Shown here piece by piece: positions 22,192-33,811 of a stretch of DNA of 64,000 nucleotides. This DNA comes from Anthoceros angustus (taxonomy: Eukaryota > Streptophyta > Anthocerotopsida > Anthocerotales > Anthocerotaceae). The notes below the pieces were generated by a model. It ran no database searches. It was not told the origin of the DNA and saw only the letters and a list, made by a program, of their open reading frames with translations. The first letter of the stretch is position 1. Each line of letters starts with the position of its first letter. Location of the stretch: contig MU008178.1 in the NCBI GenBank assembly GCA_010909165.1, positions 198,369 to 262,368 on the forward strand, given 5' to 3'. The position numbers and the translations under genes were made by a program.

Positions 22192-25100
22192 ATGGATCTC
22201 AAGAATCTTGGCGGAAAATGGCTACAAACAGTCAAATCAGCCGGGACCATGAACATCCTTGGCTCTGCTGCCCCCGATCGGCCCGAGGTCTGCTCACTTT
22301 CCGAGCTGCACGCATTTTCTAGCTTTGACACTAGAGATCTTCGATGCTGTATGTGGGCAGAAACGAGCCAAATTTCAACCCTGCGTACACTTGCTCTTGC
22401 AGATTCCGGCACGAGCGGCTGCCGCAGCTGCGGTTGCTGTGCAGATTGCTGGCTTTCCCCAAGCTCCAAGGGCAAGTCGTCCCTCCGCTTCTGCCGTGCC
22501 TTCAGCATTTATCAAACCGACAAGGGAACCCCCAGAGGAACTGGAGGAGTGCTTTTTTGGGCAGGCACGTCGTGGAATCCATCATTTCACTCTTCTGTTC
22601 ACTTCATGTGTTTTGCTACAAGCAACTCATTTCGTTGTGGCTTAGCTCCAGCAGGAATTTGATCCCGTCAGACACATGTTGGAACATATTCCTACCGAAT
22701 CTGTGGACCAAACTTTCTTCGACAACAAGGTACACTTCTGGGCATGTCACGAACCCACAGTTTTTGCACAAGGCATGGACGCCTTGAACTCTCTCATGGC
22801 CAAATGTACTCAGGTTGCGGTCAGGATGGCGCAACTAGACTTGATTACGCAAAAGCTGTCAAAGCAAGTCATGGAACATCACGAAGAGATGGGTTAGCTA
22901 TCACATTAATGTCTTGTGCTGCATTACATGTCTAGTGTCTGAGCCAAAGTTTGTGCGTAAAGGGCCTTGATTTTTTCTGTGAGGAAGCTTTGTTTCCTGC
23001 CTTTAAGGTTTCTCGTAGATTTTGTCTGTCTAGTTGCGCTTTAAGGCACGCAAAATCGGGATTTGAGAAGCGGTCAGCATATCCTAAGCCCTTCTTCTGA
23101 GTCCGAATGTTGTTGTATTTTACTGTCTCTGACCTAAACAGTGAGAGGAATGGAACTGGTTACCGAGCTTGACAAAGATCTGCAGGTCTCAAGCATAATA
23201 AGCAAGGTGCCAGGAGAAATCCCACCCCCTTGAAACTTGACATGGACTTGTTGCATGAATCTGAGTCTTCTGCAATGTCGCACGTTGCGAGCCAAGTCAA
23301 GCTTGTCCGCTGATATCAGCTTCTAACTGCAATCTCTTTAGCGTTACTTTGGGCTTGATCTTGCGCATTGCATGATGGTGTTCTTTTTTCCTATTCCCTG
23401 TTATGCATAAACTGTTTCTGTCTGCAGAATGGCCGAAGGCACCTCTTCTTGGCCATGCACGAAGTATCACAGGATCTGGTTGTCTCAGCAAATGTGAGGA
23501 AAAAACAGGTTTTGCTGGTGGGTCCAAGTAGGTTCTTTCGCTCCTCTAACTGAATGTTGCATGGAATTGTTCTCTTGAAATAGAGTGGGCTCTTCTTACA
23601 TGCCTGTGTACATACAGGACATGCTTCCTGTTGTGGAGAGGATACAGCACTCAATTGATCTGCAATCGAGGCTTCAGAGTATGGTTGATGAAGGAAATTA
23701 TGCTAGGGTGAGCTTACCGCAGTTTTTGTGCTACTACTGATGCCTGTGTGTCGTAAAGGAAGAGCTATACCAGCACTGTCGTGCATGAATCGCTTGATGA
23801 CCTTTTAAATTGGCATATGAGCAAGTCCCCCTTGACAGTCCATATGGCACAGGCATTGCAAGCGTGTTCGGAATGTATGATGCACCTCAATGAGTTCTCA
23901 GAACTTGCAGCTATCAAGGAAATGAATCACAGCATTGAGGTATAACGCAGTTGGACCTCCTGCCATCGGTGGGCTTTGTTGCAAATATTCTTAATGCATC
24001 GCTATTTGGTTCTCACCTTGTTGTTGGCAAGTGAATCCACGGATTCTGTTATTTAAAAACCGTTTTTTTTTTGTTCGCCTTGTTTCAACAAACTGTGTAT
24101 GTTTCAGGAGTGGCTTCAGGGAACCATTGAGAGAGTGGATGCAGTTCTGCAAAGTGTCTGCCGTAAATTCCAATCAGAAGGCTATCTCACTGTGAGTAGT
24201 TTCAGGTCGTCCAGGGCTTCATCGCCGTGGTACAGGCAGTCATTTCCTATTTGCGATCCACACTTTTTGTCTCGCTGGCCAGGAGACCGTCAATTGTGTC
24301 AAGCAGGACTGAGGGCCAAACTGCAATATCAAGTCCAGTCATCTTAGTTTTGCAGGTACTTGATGCGTATTCTGTGATGGATGATATTGCCGGTCTTGGA
24401 GAAAAGGTTCAAACGTTTTTTGCTCAGACTGTTGTCTCTGAGACACACAAGGTGATCAAAGACTTGGTAAATCAGGTGAGCATTCACCTAGTTCTGGCTG
24501 TGCTGTCTAATCGACTTGTCTCTGTTGTATGTGGCATCCGTGTGTTCCCTTGATGAATCGCAGGCCTTCGTGGAACAATTCCACTCCCAATGGTGACCTC
24601 TTTCTTGTTTGCGGCAGGAGGAGGATGCTCAGGTTGCGTTGAAGAAGAGCAGGTAGGCAAAAGCTGCAGTCTGTTGCTGAGTAGACCTTGGTCTTCTACT
24701 TATACTGAAACGCGTGAGATACATTTGATGTAGGCTGCCATACAACGATTTATGTTTGCAGCTCCCGGAATCCAAGTTCAGGCCATGTTTATCCAAGATT
24801 CTGGAGGTCTTGTTTGACCTCCTGTGTTCATACTATCAGATGATGACCTTCCAGCAATTTGATAAGGTGAGCACAATTACGTTGCGTCTAAGGTTTGGAT
24901 TTTGTATCTGAATATGGTCAATGTGGTTTGGGCTTGTGTTTAGCGGGGTGTTATACAGTTGTAGCTCATGGACCCAAATCTTAGAAATGGGTGCTTTGCT
25001 TGAGCCCCATGTAGTAGGGTAGGGTTCAGTAGCTAAGCCTTTGTGGAACCTCGCCTAGCTACACAGCATGGTTGACAAGCTTCAAGGGTGGGCTATTGGC

Positions 25101-28100
25101 ATCATGTGCATGGTCTTGCCTGCTGACCTCTCGGCACATGCCAATTGTGTATTAGGTCATGGATGAAGATGCCCAGAGAGGCTCACAGCTCAACCCTTTG
25201 TCTAATGGGAAGCGCCAGCTTTCATTGATTCCTCCTTTGCCTCTAACCGATGCCACTAGCAATGTGGAATCTCGAGTAGTTAGACAAGATTCATCTCAGC
25301 AGGCCACTACCACTGCATCAGGAAACCTATTGCAACAGGATGCTGCCAATAGGATAGATGCAGGTCAAGCTACACTGTTATCTCAACATACGCCAGGGGA
25401 ACGTGGGGTCATTATGGGAAGTGAGGCGTTGTCCAATCGCGCTCGACAAAACACAGCAATCAGTGTTGGGGCCGCCCTAGAAAAGGGGAGGAAAACTGTC
25501 TGGGAACTCGCTGCTCGTCGCGTTTCAGCTCTACTCTCGTCTGATGCACTTTGTGCAAGCAGCCCACATCATTTTCTCCGGAGCCTTGATTGGGTAAACA
25601 AGTTTATACTAGCAGGAGAGGCTTTCTGTGGTGCTGAAGCAGTGTCATTAAGATCAAAGCTTCTGAAGCAGAGTGAAAAGTACTTCGGCACTTTCCACCG
25701 GCAAAATCTTGAGGTGATTACTGTTGCAGTGGTTCAAACAGACTATATGCAGGTTGTTGATGCAGGCCTTGATCCATGACTGTTGGGGGCTCTATGTGCA
25801 GTGCAACTCACCCAAATGTAGTCTTGCCTGATCTGTTAACAGGTAATGCGAATGATGCTGGAAAAGGAGTCATGGCACCAACTTTCGGCAACAGCCCTTC
25901 AGGCTGTGAACTTAGCTGGCCTTACTGGAGAGGGGGGTTCTGTTCTAGCCATCCAAGGTACTCAAGCACAGGAGGGAGGAGAACGTATGGAGAGAAGCAG
26001 TACCCAGACAGGGTTTTCAACATGGTTGCAGGGGGGTAACCCCTTTCTTAACACACACACATTGCATACTGAGGGAGACAAGCTAGAAAATTCAATGGGT
26101 GGAATCAATGGGACTTCAAATGAACAGAGGGTTACTGGAGATGATGAAAGTGAGGATGAGGATCTGCTTGCAGACTTCATCGATGAAGACAGTCAGCTGC
26201 CCAGTCGCCTGTCAATCAGTGCAAAATTAATGCAGGGTACTGTCAAGCAGTCACAGGGCCAAGGAATCGAGGGCTTCACGCTTACTGGTTCTGCTGTAAG
26301 CATGCTGAGGTGTACTCTCGATTGCCTTGCTAGTTCCACCAAGTATTGTTTATGCTTTTTGTCCTTGACAAGCTAGTCCTGAGAAAATCACCACTAACTA
26401 GCAGCAGTCATCTGATTGATTTCATTTTTCAGATACATGGATAAATATGCCAGGTTAATGCAAATGTTGCAACCAATCTCTGTAGATGTCATGAAGGTAT
26501 ATTTTCAGTGTTGCGGTTTCTTTACTATTACTTTCTAGTTCATAAGCTCTACAGAAGGTGCACTTTCTAAATCAAGTAGGAACTGTCCGTTTACTGACAG
26601 GGGTTGTGTCAATTCTTCGAGTTGTACTTTTTCACCATATTCAAGGCATTTGGGCAGCGAGATGCTTTCAGTGTGGCGAGAAGCCAATCAGATGCTCCTG
26701 CACGTGAGTTGGCTTGGTAGTGTGAGGCCTGTTGTTTTCCCTGAGTGTATGTAATACTGTCTTACTGGAGTAGGAATAACTACCATGTAAATTGTTACTG
26801 CGGTGCAACTGTTCGTGATGCTTTGTTGTGTTTATTTTGTTATCAGTAATAACAGCACGTCTAAGAACGACCTTGGTTAGAATATCCCAAGGCCTAGAAG
26901 AGCAGCGAATGAAATCTCAAGGACCTGACGGCACTGTCCCTAGCTCTCCTGGTGCTCCCAGCCATGCACATGGATTCACAGAGGGACCGATGAGTCCGGG
27001 GCAAGCTGGCCCGCCATACACCACTTCCATGAGCAAAATGTATGATATCAAGGTGAAATGTCATGAAGTACTTACTCCTTAACATTATTCTGTATAGCAT
27101 TATTGAAGATGCTCTCATTTGCAGTTGGTACCATTTCTCTGCAGGAAAGGACTGTTGCTGCTGAGTCTTTGATGTGCATGGCCCAAATCCTGAAAAAGTC
27201 GCGGACTCATCTGCAAATGATGCTCCCACAGGAAGCTCTTACGTCAACAGAACAGTTCTATTCCAGAACGGTTAGCTCACTTTGATTGGATTTGCATGGA
27301 GAAGTGACATTAAAGGTTGCTGATTTCACTCTTCAGCTTTCAAGCAGTATATCTCTTTCCCAAACAGTTTTATTTGCTGCTTCATCAAACAGGTGGATGC
27401 TGTTCCGGATCTGAGGGAGCATGTGTATAGAACGTTGGCAAGAAGTCTCCTGAATGTTGGAGGGTAATGTCCCTGAAACAAGTAGTGTTGTCAAGGTTTA
27501 ATTAGGCTGAAGTTGGCTACTGGTCGTTTGTTAGGATTCCTGTACTACCTCCTTTGGCTTTAGATATGAATTATGATCAGTGTTTATATTGGCACGGAGT
27601 TACCACTGTTGCCATTGAACTTCTCTTATGTCTTGCAGGTATGTTGATCGTATCTCAAACGTCCGTTGGGAACTGAAAGACTTAGGACTTGAACACAATG
27701 GGTAATTTGTTCCATCCATTATCTTGAGGTGCTGATTGACCCAACAGTGCAGCCGATGGAATCTTTGAGCTAGAAGAACTGCCAGGCTCTGAATGACAAG
27801 GGTTTGTGATGAGAATTAGTTTAAGGCCTCTTGAAAAATGTAGTAAGACTCTTTGGACTGTGGTGAATCAGAAAATTGTCTGTTCTCTGTTGAGCACCAT
27901 TGCTAGATCTTTCTTTCAGGCACATTGATTTGCTATTAGGGGAGTACAAACGGTTCCTGAAGACAATTAGCAACGAAGCCATGTCCAAAGAGGTCAGAAC
28001 TTCTTCTCTTTACTGCTTGTCATCTGATTCGTAAATTGTTGATCGACATCCAGCTTGGAACCCCTGTACGCCTACTTTTTTCGCTCTGCCTTCAGCTGTG

Positions 28101-28892
28101 AGGGGTTGGTGAAGGGTTCTGTGCATTATCTACACCCTTGACCGTTCAACCAGTGCTAAGTACTGTCTGTCCAGCTGGAATGGTCAACCTGGATTTGCTT
28201 TCGTGGTGTCTGTACTTCTACAATGTACAGAACTTTGCAAGTCAACAGGCTCTGTGTGCAGCAGGTATTGGAGCTTTTCTTGGAGTATGGGGTAGACACA
28301 TTAGCCGAAACTCTGCTAGAGGGCTTGTCCCGCGTCAAGAGATGCAATAATGAAGGCCGTGCTTTGATGTCCTTGGACCTTCAGGTGAGGCAGCCTGGTT
28401 AGTTCGAAATTTTCGAAATTGGTTATTTCACAACAATGGCGGGAGACCTCTGCTAGTCATGGCATTACATGATATGGTTTTCTGCAGGTCCTGATAAATG
28501 GTCTGCAGAAGCTAGCACCGCCGAAGCTGAGAACAAATTTGCAGATTGTGGAAACCTATATAAAGGTAGTGTCGTTTCCTGGCTGCCTTGATAAATTTTG
28601 CTGAGATCATATTAACCCTTTCATGTTCCACCAGGCGTTCTACTTACCGGAGACAGAGTACCTGCATTGGATCCGCACACACCCTGTAAACCTACACTTG
28701 TCCCTGCACGTAGTGCATGCTTTGTTCAATTCCGTTCACGATACCAAATCTTGCTGAGGGTACCTCCGTTGGTTATGCCTTGTGATGTTGCAGGAGTATA
28801 CGAAGACACAAATTGTCGCTCTCGTTAATCTAGTGGCTTCTGCAAATAATTGGAAAAGGAAAAGCAGGCTGGACATCCTGGAAAAAATTGAT
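22192..28892 (+). CDS. VPS50: VPS50/syndetin, subunit of the EARP tethering complex
   Basis: VPS50 replaces VPS54 in the GARP-like EARP complex, which tethers recycling endosomal vesicles. Twenty-five exons join in phase: 22192-22287, 22403-22564, 22655-22729, 22814-22892, 23142-23206, 23428-23517, 23618-23707, 23853-23939, 24108-24191, 24356-24475, 24618-24652, 24734-24866, 25156-25713, 25843-26309, 26433-26496, 26601-26703, 26847-27052, 27145-27270, 27393-27463, 27639-27701, 27920-27992, 28265-28384, 28488-28565, 28635-28685 and 28794-28892 (1,064 residues). Family blocks are DPVRHMLEHIP, RMAQLDLITQKLSKQVMEHH, NGRRHLFLAMHEVSQDL, SKFRPCLSKILEVLFDLL, VDAVPDLREHVYRT, YVDRISNVRWELKDLGLEH, SRVKRCNNEGRALMSLDLQ and YLPETEYLHWIR. 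The acidic stretch DDESEDEDLLADF lies in exon 14. Intron 2 starts with GC, not GT. The last exon carries an apparent one-base shift (see findings), so the true stop may be the TAA at 28905. Confidence 0.93.
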
Positions 28893-29901
28893 GCGGTTGA
28901 TAGCTAACACAAGGCTGCCTCCTCGAACATCGGACTGCTGCTGTCATGCACCGGATGGCTGTCTTTTGATTAAGGGCTGGAAACTATCCAAAGTATGTAT
29001 CCGGTTGCAGTGAATTCCCAGGGCAGTTGTTGGTCGTTTATATGGCATGTTAGTTAGTGCGTTTGTCACCTCTCAGGACATTACTAGTCGGAACATGGTC
29101 TGCACGGGTCTCTAAGGGGTGAGGATGGGGTTTGAAGCGTCACCATACAGTCAAGCATATGTAAAAAGTGTACCGCCATGGCCACCGCCTCGCACCGCAC
29201 CGTCCCCTCCTCCGTCTACCACTCTGTCCTCGCCGCTCCGCCGAAAAACGAAAAATGTTTCTGAAGACTGATGTGCTTGTTGGCAATTGCCTGGTGAACA
29301 TGTAAAAGCTTAGCGTTCGTTTTCGATGTCTCTTGATTGAAAGATGTTTTTCCTTATCTTCGGATGTGAAGGTGGTTGTAATGAAGGGCATGCGTGACAT
29401 CATGTGGTTCGGTGAACTCATCGTTCAGATTTTCAGAGCAATTTCACGAACCTGCAAAGCAACGTGCAAATGTGGAACTTGGTCTTGCCCGAACCGAAGC
29501 CAAAAACGAATTGAGGCCACCATTCCTATCATCAATTGCAGCTCCGAAACAGAATCCATGCCTGGTCTGAATTCCCTTTGTCACCCATCTTTGTGCAAGA
29601 TCAAGTTTCAGGGTGTGCATGCTAGGGAGTCAAGAAAGGTGCCCGGCCCAGCTGCTGGAGGCGGGGCTCGAATCTGCTGCCCCTGGGCCCCTTCCTCCCT
29701 TACCTGTTCCCGCTGCCTCTCTACCTCTCCTCCCATCCCCCCCCTCCTCACCTCCTCCCCGATGCCTCTCCCCCGTTACCTAGTTCGAAACCCGCTCCCC
29801 GCTGATCTCCTTCCCCAAAGCCCTCCCCACTAGTTTGAAAGAGTTGAAACCTGCACGGGCTCGAAACGGGGTGTGCCTTGGACGCACGGGAAAGCATGCC
29901 C
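28893..29901. other. Downstream region of VPS50, C-rich tract
   Basis: This contains the VPS50 3' UTR and unassigned DNA. From 29690 to 29830 the + strand is a pyrimidine-rich tract dominated by C and CTCC runs. ORFs here show no domain. Confidence 0.5.
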
Positions 29902-30074
29902 TGCGATACGATCGCAAAGCCAGGCGAATTGAGGAAGATATGACATCGGATGTAACGACATCCGCGAAGAGTGCATATCGGAAAGATATGCCCTTCTCGG
30001 TGGCATGACATGCCACCGAGAACGTCACGCGCGCGAAGCATTTATCGCTTCGGAGATTGAGTCACAGGCATGAC
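29902..30074. repeat. Cluster of perfect short hairpins at the 3' end of the PPR gene
   Basis: Successive perfect inverted repeats lie within 175 bp. They are 29902-29916 (6-bp stem, TGCGAT/ATCGCA), 29947-29964 (7-bp stem, loop AACG), 29973-29991 (7-bp stem GCATATC/GATATGC), 29994-30022 (14-bp stem TTCTCGGTGGCATG with a one-base centre), 30034-30052 (6-bp stem CGAAGC/GCTTCG) and a weaker 30061-30074 (4-bp stem). Each stem has its own sequence, so this is not one repeat copied. It sits right after the stop codon of the PPR gene read on -, inside its probable 3' UTR. Confidence 0.85.
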
Positions 30075-33000
30075 GTTAGGGTGGGTATGATGTCCTTGGC
30101 TCGTTTTTTCTCCCCTGCAACCAGAAAACTAAGCACCAGTCCGTCCATGTCTGTCCACCAGGTCTGCCCTGGCTGCTTCCATGCCATAAATTCTACTCTC
30201 CTTGCCTGCATCTCCTCGGCCTGCTCCCACATCTGGACACTGGTGTATATGTTTGACATAATCACATATGCTGTGGCGTCCATCTCGTCCAGCTGAACTG
30301 CTTCGTTGAAAGCATGGATTCCCACCTCCACGTTGCTCCACTTTTGACAAGCACCCAACAGGGTGTGCCAAATGGAAGCATTAGGCGGTGCAGGCATTGT
30401 CCTTACCAAAGTTAGTGCCTCATCCAGTCGGCCTGTCCGCCCCAAGAGATCAACCATGCATGTGTAGTGGTCCACCGTTGGGGTGACGCCGTCCTGCTTC
30501 ATGGCCTTGAAGTACTCTCTTCCCTTGTCCACCAGACCCGCATGACTGCATACTGTTAGTACACTAAGGAATGTGATGCTGATTGGCTGTATCCCATCCT
30601 TTTTCATTCTCTGGATCAAGAGAAAGACCTGTTCACTGTCTCCTTGGGAGGTGTAGCCTGCAATTAGTGCACTCCAGGACACGACGTCTCTTTTCGGCAA
30701 TGCATCAAACACCTGCTGTGCATCAACCATGCTTCCAGACTTTCCATACATGTTTATCAAACTACCAGCTACAAACCCATCAGACAGAAGCCCTTGTGCC
30801 TCAATCTGTGCATGCAGCTCCCTTCCCAGTTGCAAAGCAGCCAGATCTGCACATGCATGCAGGAGGCATGCAAATGTCACAGCATTGGGTACAGCAATGC
30901 CTTCTTGTTGCATAGCACTGTAAAGATGAAGGGCTTCCTGGCCCATGCCCTGCTGGGAATACCCTGCAATTAGAGCAGTCCAAGTTACCACATCTTGTTG
31001 AATAAGTCCTTCAAACACAAGGCGCGCATCCTCTAGGCTGCCACACTTTGCGTACATGTTGACCAAACTGTTGGATACAAACTCATCATCGTGAAGTCCC
31101 CGTTCTCTAATTTGAGCATGAAGCTTCTTCCCCATCTCCAAAGCTGGGTTGCCCACACTAGCACATGCCTGCAAGAGGCAAAGAAATGTCACGGAATTGG
31201 GTACAACACCTTCTTCTTGCATGCTACTGTACAGACAAAGGGCTTCATCACCCATGCCCTGCCGAGAATACCCACCAAGCATGGCATTCCACGTTACGAC
31301 ATCTTTTTGAACGAGTCCATCAAACAATCTTTCAGCGTCCTCGACGCTGCCGCACTTAGCATACATGTTGACCAAACTGCTGATTACAAACCCATCGCCT
31401 TCGTGTCCTTGTTCACTAATTTGCGCATGAAGCTCCTTCCCTCTTACCAAAGCTGGGGTGCCAACACTTGCACATGCCTGCAGCAAACACACAAACGTCA
31501 CAGAATCAGGTACCGCCATGCCATCTCCTTGCATAGCACTGTAAAGATGAAGGGCTTCCTGGCCCATGCCCAGCTGGGAATATCCTGCAATTAGAGCAGT
31601 CCACGTTGCCACATCTTTTTCACAGAGTCTATCAAAAACTCTCTGAGCAGCATCTAGGCTGCCACACTTTGCATACATGTTCACCAAACTGTTGACTACA
31701 AACACATCTGTGTCATGTCCTCCTTCTCTAATTTGTGCATGAAGCTGCCTCCCTTTCTCCAAAGCTGGGGTGCCAATACTAGCACATGCCTGCAGGAGAT
31801 ACACAAATGTAACACAATCTGGTACCGCAGTGCCTTCTTCTTGCATAGCACTGTATAGACGTATGGCTTCGTGGCTCATGCCCTGCTGGGAATACCCTGC
31901 TATCATGGTATTCCACAACACTGTATCTTTGTGAACAAGTCCAGCAAACACGATCCGGGCGTCTTCCCAGCTGCCACATTTTACATACATGTTCACCAAG
32001 CTGCTGGATAAAAGCACATCACAAGCAAGCCCACGCTCCCTAATTTGAGCATGAAACTGCTTCCCCTTCTCTATTGCTGATGTGCCGACGCTTGCACAAG
32101 CCTGGAGCAGGCACACGAACGTCATACAGTCGGGTACAGCCATCCCATCTTCTTGCATAGCACTGTATACAGTAAGGGCCTCCTGGCCCATGCCCTGCTG
32201 GCAATATCCTAGAATCAGAGCAGTCCACGTAACAACATCTTTCTGACCAAGACCATCAAACACTCTCTGAGCATCCTCAAGGCTACCACACTTTGCATAC
32301 ATGTTTACCAAGCTGCTCGTTACAAAGGCATCACCTCCCTGTCCTCGTTCTCTAATTTTTACGTGAAGCTGCTTACCATTTTCCAAAGCTGGAGGGCCCC
32401 CACTAGCACATGCCTGTAGCAGGCACACAAACGTGACCGAATTGGGTACAGAAGTGCCTTCTTCTTGCATAGCCCAGTAGACCAAAAGACTTTCCTGCCA
32501 CATGCCCTGCTGGGTATACCCTGCTATCATGGCATTCCACGTCACAACGTCCTTTTCACTAAGTCCATCAAATACCCTGCGAGCGTCTTCCACACTGCCA
32601 CACTTTGCATACATGTTTACCAAAGTGTTGGCAACAAAAACATCAGCTTGATATCCTCGTTCCCTGATTTCAATATGAAGCTGTTTCCCCTTCTCCAATG
32701 CTGGCATACCCATACTTGCACATGCCTGCAGGACGCACACAAATGTCACAGAATCGGGTGTAGCCAAGCCCTCCTTTAGCATGGCACTGTACAGACAGAG
32801 TGCTTCCTGGCCGATGCCCTTCTGGGAATATCCTGCTATCATGGCATTCCATGTCACAACATCTTTCCGACCAAGTCCATCAAACACGTTTTGAGCGTCT
32901 TCCAAGCTCCCACACTTTGCATACATGTGCACCAAGGCATTAGAGACAAACACATCCCTGTCAACCCCACCAGCCAACACGTCAGCATGCACCTGCTGCC

Positions 33001-33664
33001 CGGTCTCCAAGTCGGATCCCCTCGCACAAGCCTGAAGGGCAGCCACAAAGACATGGCCGTCTGGCTTCACGCTTGACCTCCGCATCCGATGATACAGAAC
33101 TATGGCCTGCTTCACTTGACCATGCTTGACATGTGAAGAAATTATGGAGGACCACATGAAGACATCTGGGTTCCCAACCTCGGTGAACACATCCATCGCG
33201 TCTTGCAACCTACCATGAGAAGAATACATCCGCAGAATGTGGTTGCACAGGAACGCATCCGACTCATACCCAATTCTCACCATAAAAGCATGGATTCGGC
33301 GACCCAGAACAAGATCCTTCTTCACCATACACTTCTTCAACACACTATACAAGAGATATCTGGAAATACAACAGTCTGCCTTCACCAGAACTCCCAAAGC
33401 CTCAACAGCCTCAGTTTCAAGGCCCTGATCACACAGCCTGCTCACGCTGTCACCATAATCGGACAAGCTCCGCTTCATGGGACGGCCCGTGGAGAAGCCT
33501 ACAAGTCCCAACATGGGCAACGTGATCATCCAGCGACACAGCGTTGAGTTCCCTTCCCCAGATCCCAACGTTGCCGAGCTGAGTGTCCAAGCCGATGTAC
33601 ATACTATCGCTTTCAGAGTCGAAACGCGATGAGAAGATACGTCTTGAGTTCCATGGAATTCCAC
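30062..33664 (-). CDS. PLS-class pentatricopeptide repeat protein with E-like tail, probably organellar
   Basis: PPR proteins bind organelle RNA; PLS-class members are usually specificity factors for C-to-U editing. The gene is intronless, 1,200 codons. About ten near-identical repeats of roughly 100 residues follow one another, each with a version of NMYAKCGSLEDA, then VFDGL..KDVVTWNAMIAGY, then VTFVCLLQACAS, then GKQLHAQIRERG. The end is an E-type region (HTLLGACQKW, AYVIMSNIYTS) followed by a degenerate tail (KQPGQTWW) with no DYW deaminase. Editing would therefore need a deaminase in trans. The N-terminus lacks a clear transit peptide from the first Met; Met46 (33529, MITLPMLGLVGFSTGRP) looks more like a targeting start and may be the true one. 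It lies 147 bp downstream of the POLE stop on the same strand. Confidence 0.93.
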   Translation of the reverse strand: MEFHGTQDVSSHRVSTLKAIVCTSAWTLSSATLGSGEGNSTLCRWMITLPMLGLVGFSTGRPMKRSLSDYGDSVSRLCDQGLETEAVEALGVLVKADCCISRYLLYSVLKKCMVKKDLVLGRRIHAFMVRIGYESDAFLCNHILRMYSSHGRLQDAMDVFTEVGNPDVFMWSSIISSHVKHGQVKQAIVLYHRMRRSSVKPDGHVFVAALQACARGSDLETGQQVHADVLAGGVDRDVFVSNALVHMYAKCGSLEDAQNVFDGLGRKDVVTWNAMIAGYSQKGIGQEALCLYSAMLKEGLATPDSVTFVCVLQACASMGMPALEKGKQLHIEIRERGYQADVFVANTLVNMYAKCGSVEDARRVFDGLSEKDVVTWNAMIAGYTQQGMWQESLLVYWAMQEEGTSVPNSVTFVCLLQACASGGPPALENGKQLHVKIRERGQGGDAFVTSSLVNMYAKCGSLEDAQRVFDGLGQKDVVTWTALILGYCQQGMGQEALTVYSAMQEDGMAVPDCMTFVCLLQACASVGTSAIEKGKQFHAQIRERGLACDVLLSSSLVNMYVKCGSWEDARIVFAGLVHKDTVLWNTMIAGYSQQGMSHEAIRLYSAMQEEGTAVPDCVTFVYLLQACASIGTPALEKGRQLHAQIREGGHDTDVFVVNSLVNMYAKCGSLDAAQRVFDRLCEKDVATWTALIAGYSQLGMGQEALHLYSAMQGDGMAVPDSVTFVCLLQACASVGTPALVRGKELHAQISEQGHEGDGFVISSLVNMYAKCGSVEDAERLFDGLVQKDVVTWNAMLGGYSRQGMGDEALCLYSSMQEEGVVPNSVTFLCLLQACASVGNPALEMGKKLHAQIRERGLHDDEFVSNSLVNMYAKCGSLEDARLVFEGLIQQDVVTWTALIAGYSQQGMGQEALHLYSAMQQEGIAVPNAVTFACLLHACADLAALQLGRELHAQIEAQGLLSDGFVAGSLINMYGKSGSMVDAQQVFDALPKRDVVSWSALIAGYTSQGDSEQVFLLIQRMKKDGIQPISITFLSVLTVCSHAGLVDKGREYFKAMKQDGVTPTVDHYTCMVDLLGRTGRLDEALTLVRTMPAPPNASIWHTLLGACQKWSNVEVGIHAFNEAVQLDEMDATAYVIMSNIYTSVQMWEQAEEMQARRVEFMAWKQPGQTWWTDMDGLVLSFLVAGEKKRAKDIIPTLTSCL

Positions 33665-33811
33665 TCCGATTTGCAGACGAGCCTTCGGAAGGATTGGTAC
33701 AATTATTTTTCCTCCTCTCGATCAGACAGGGATGGATTTGACGGCTTGAGCAGACTGAGCCCCAGCGATCTTGTCAGTGTGGCATGCTTGTTTTTCATTC
33801 TCACATTGTTT

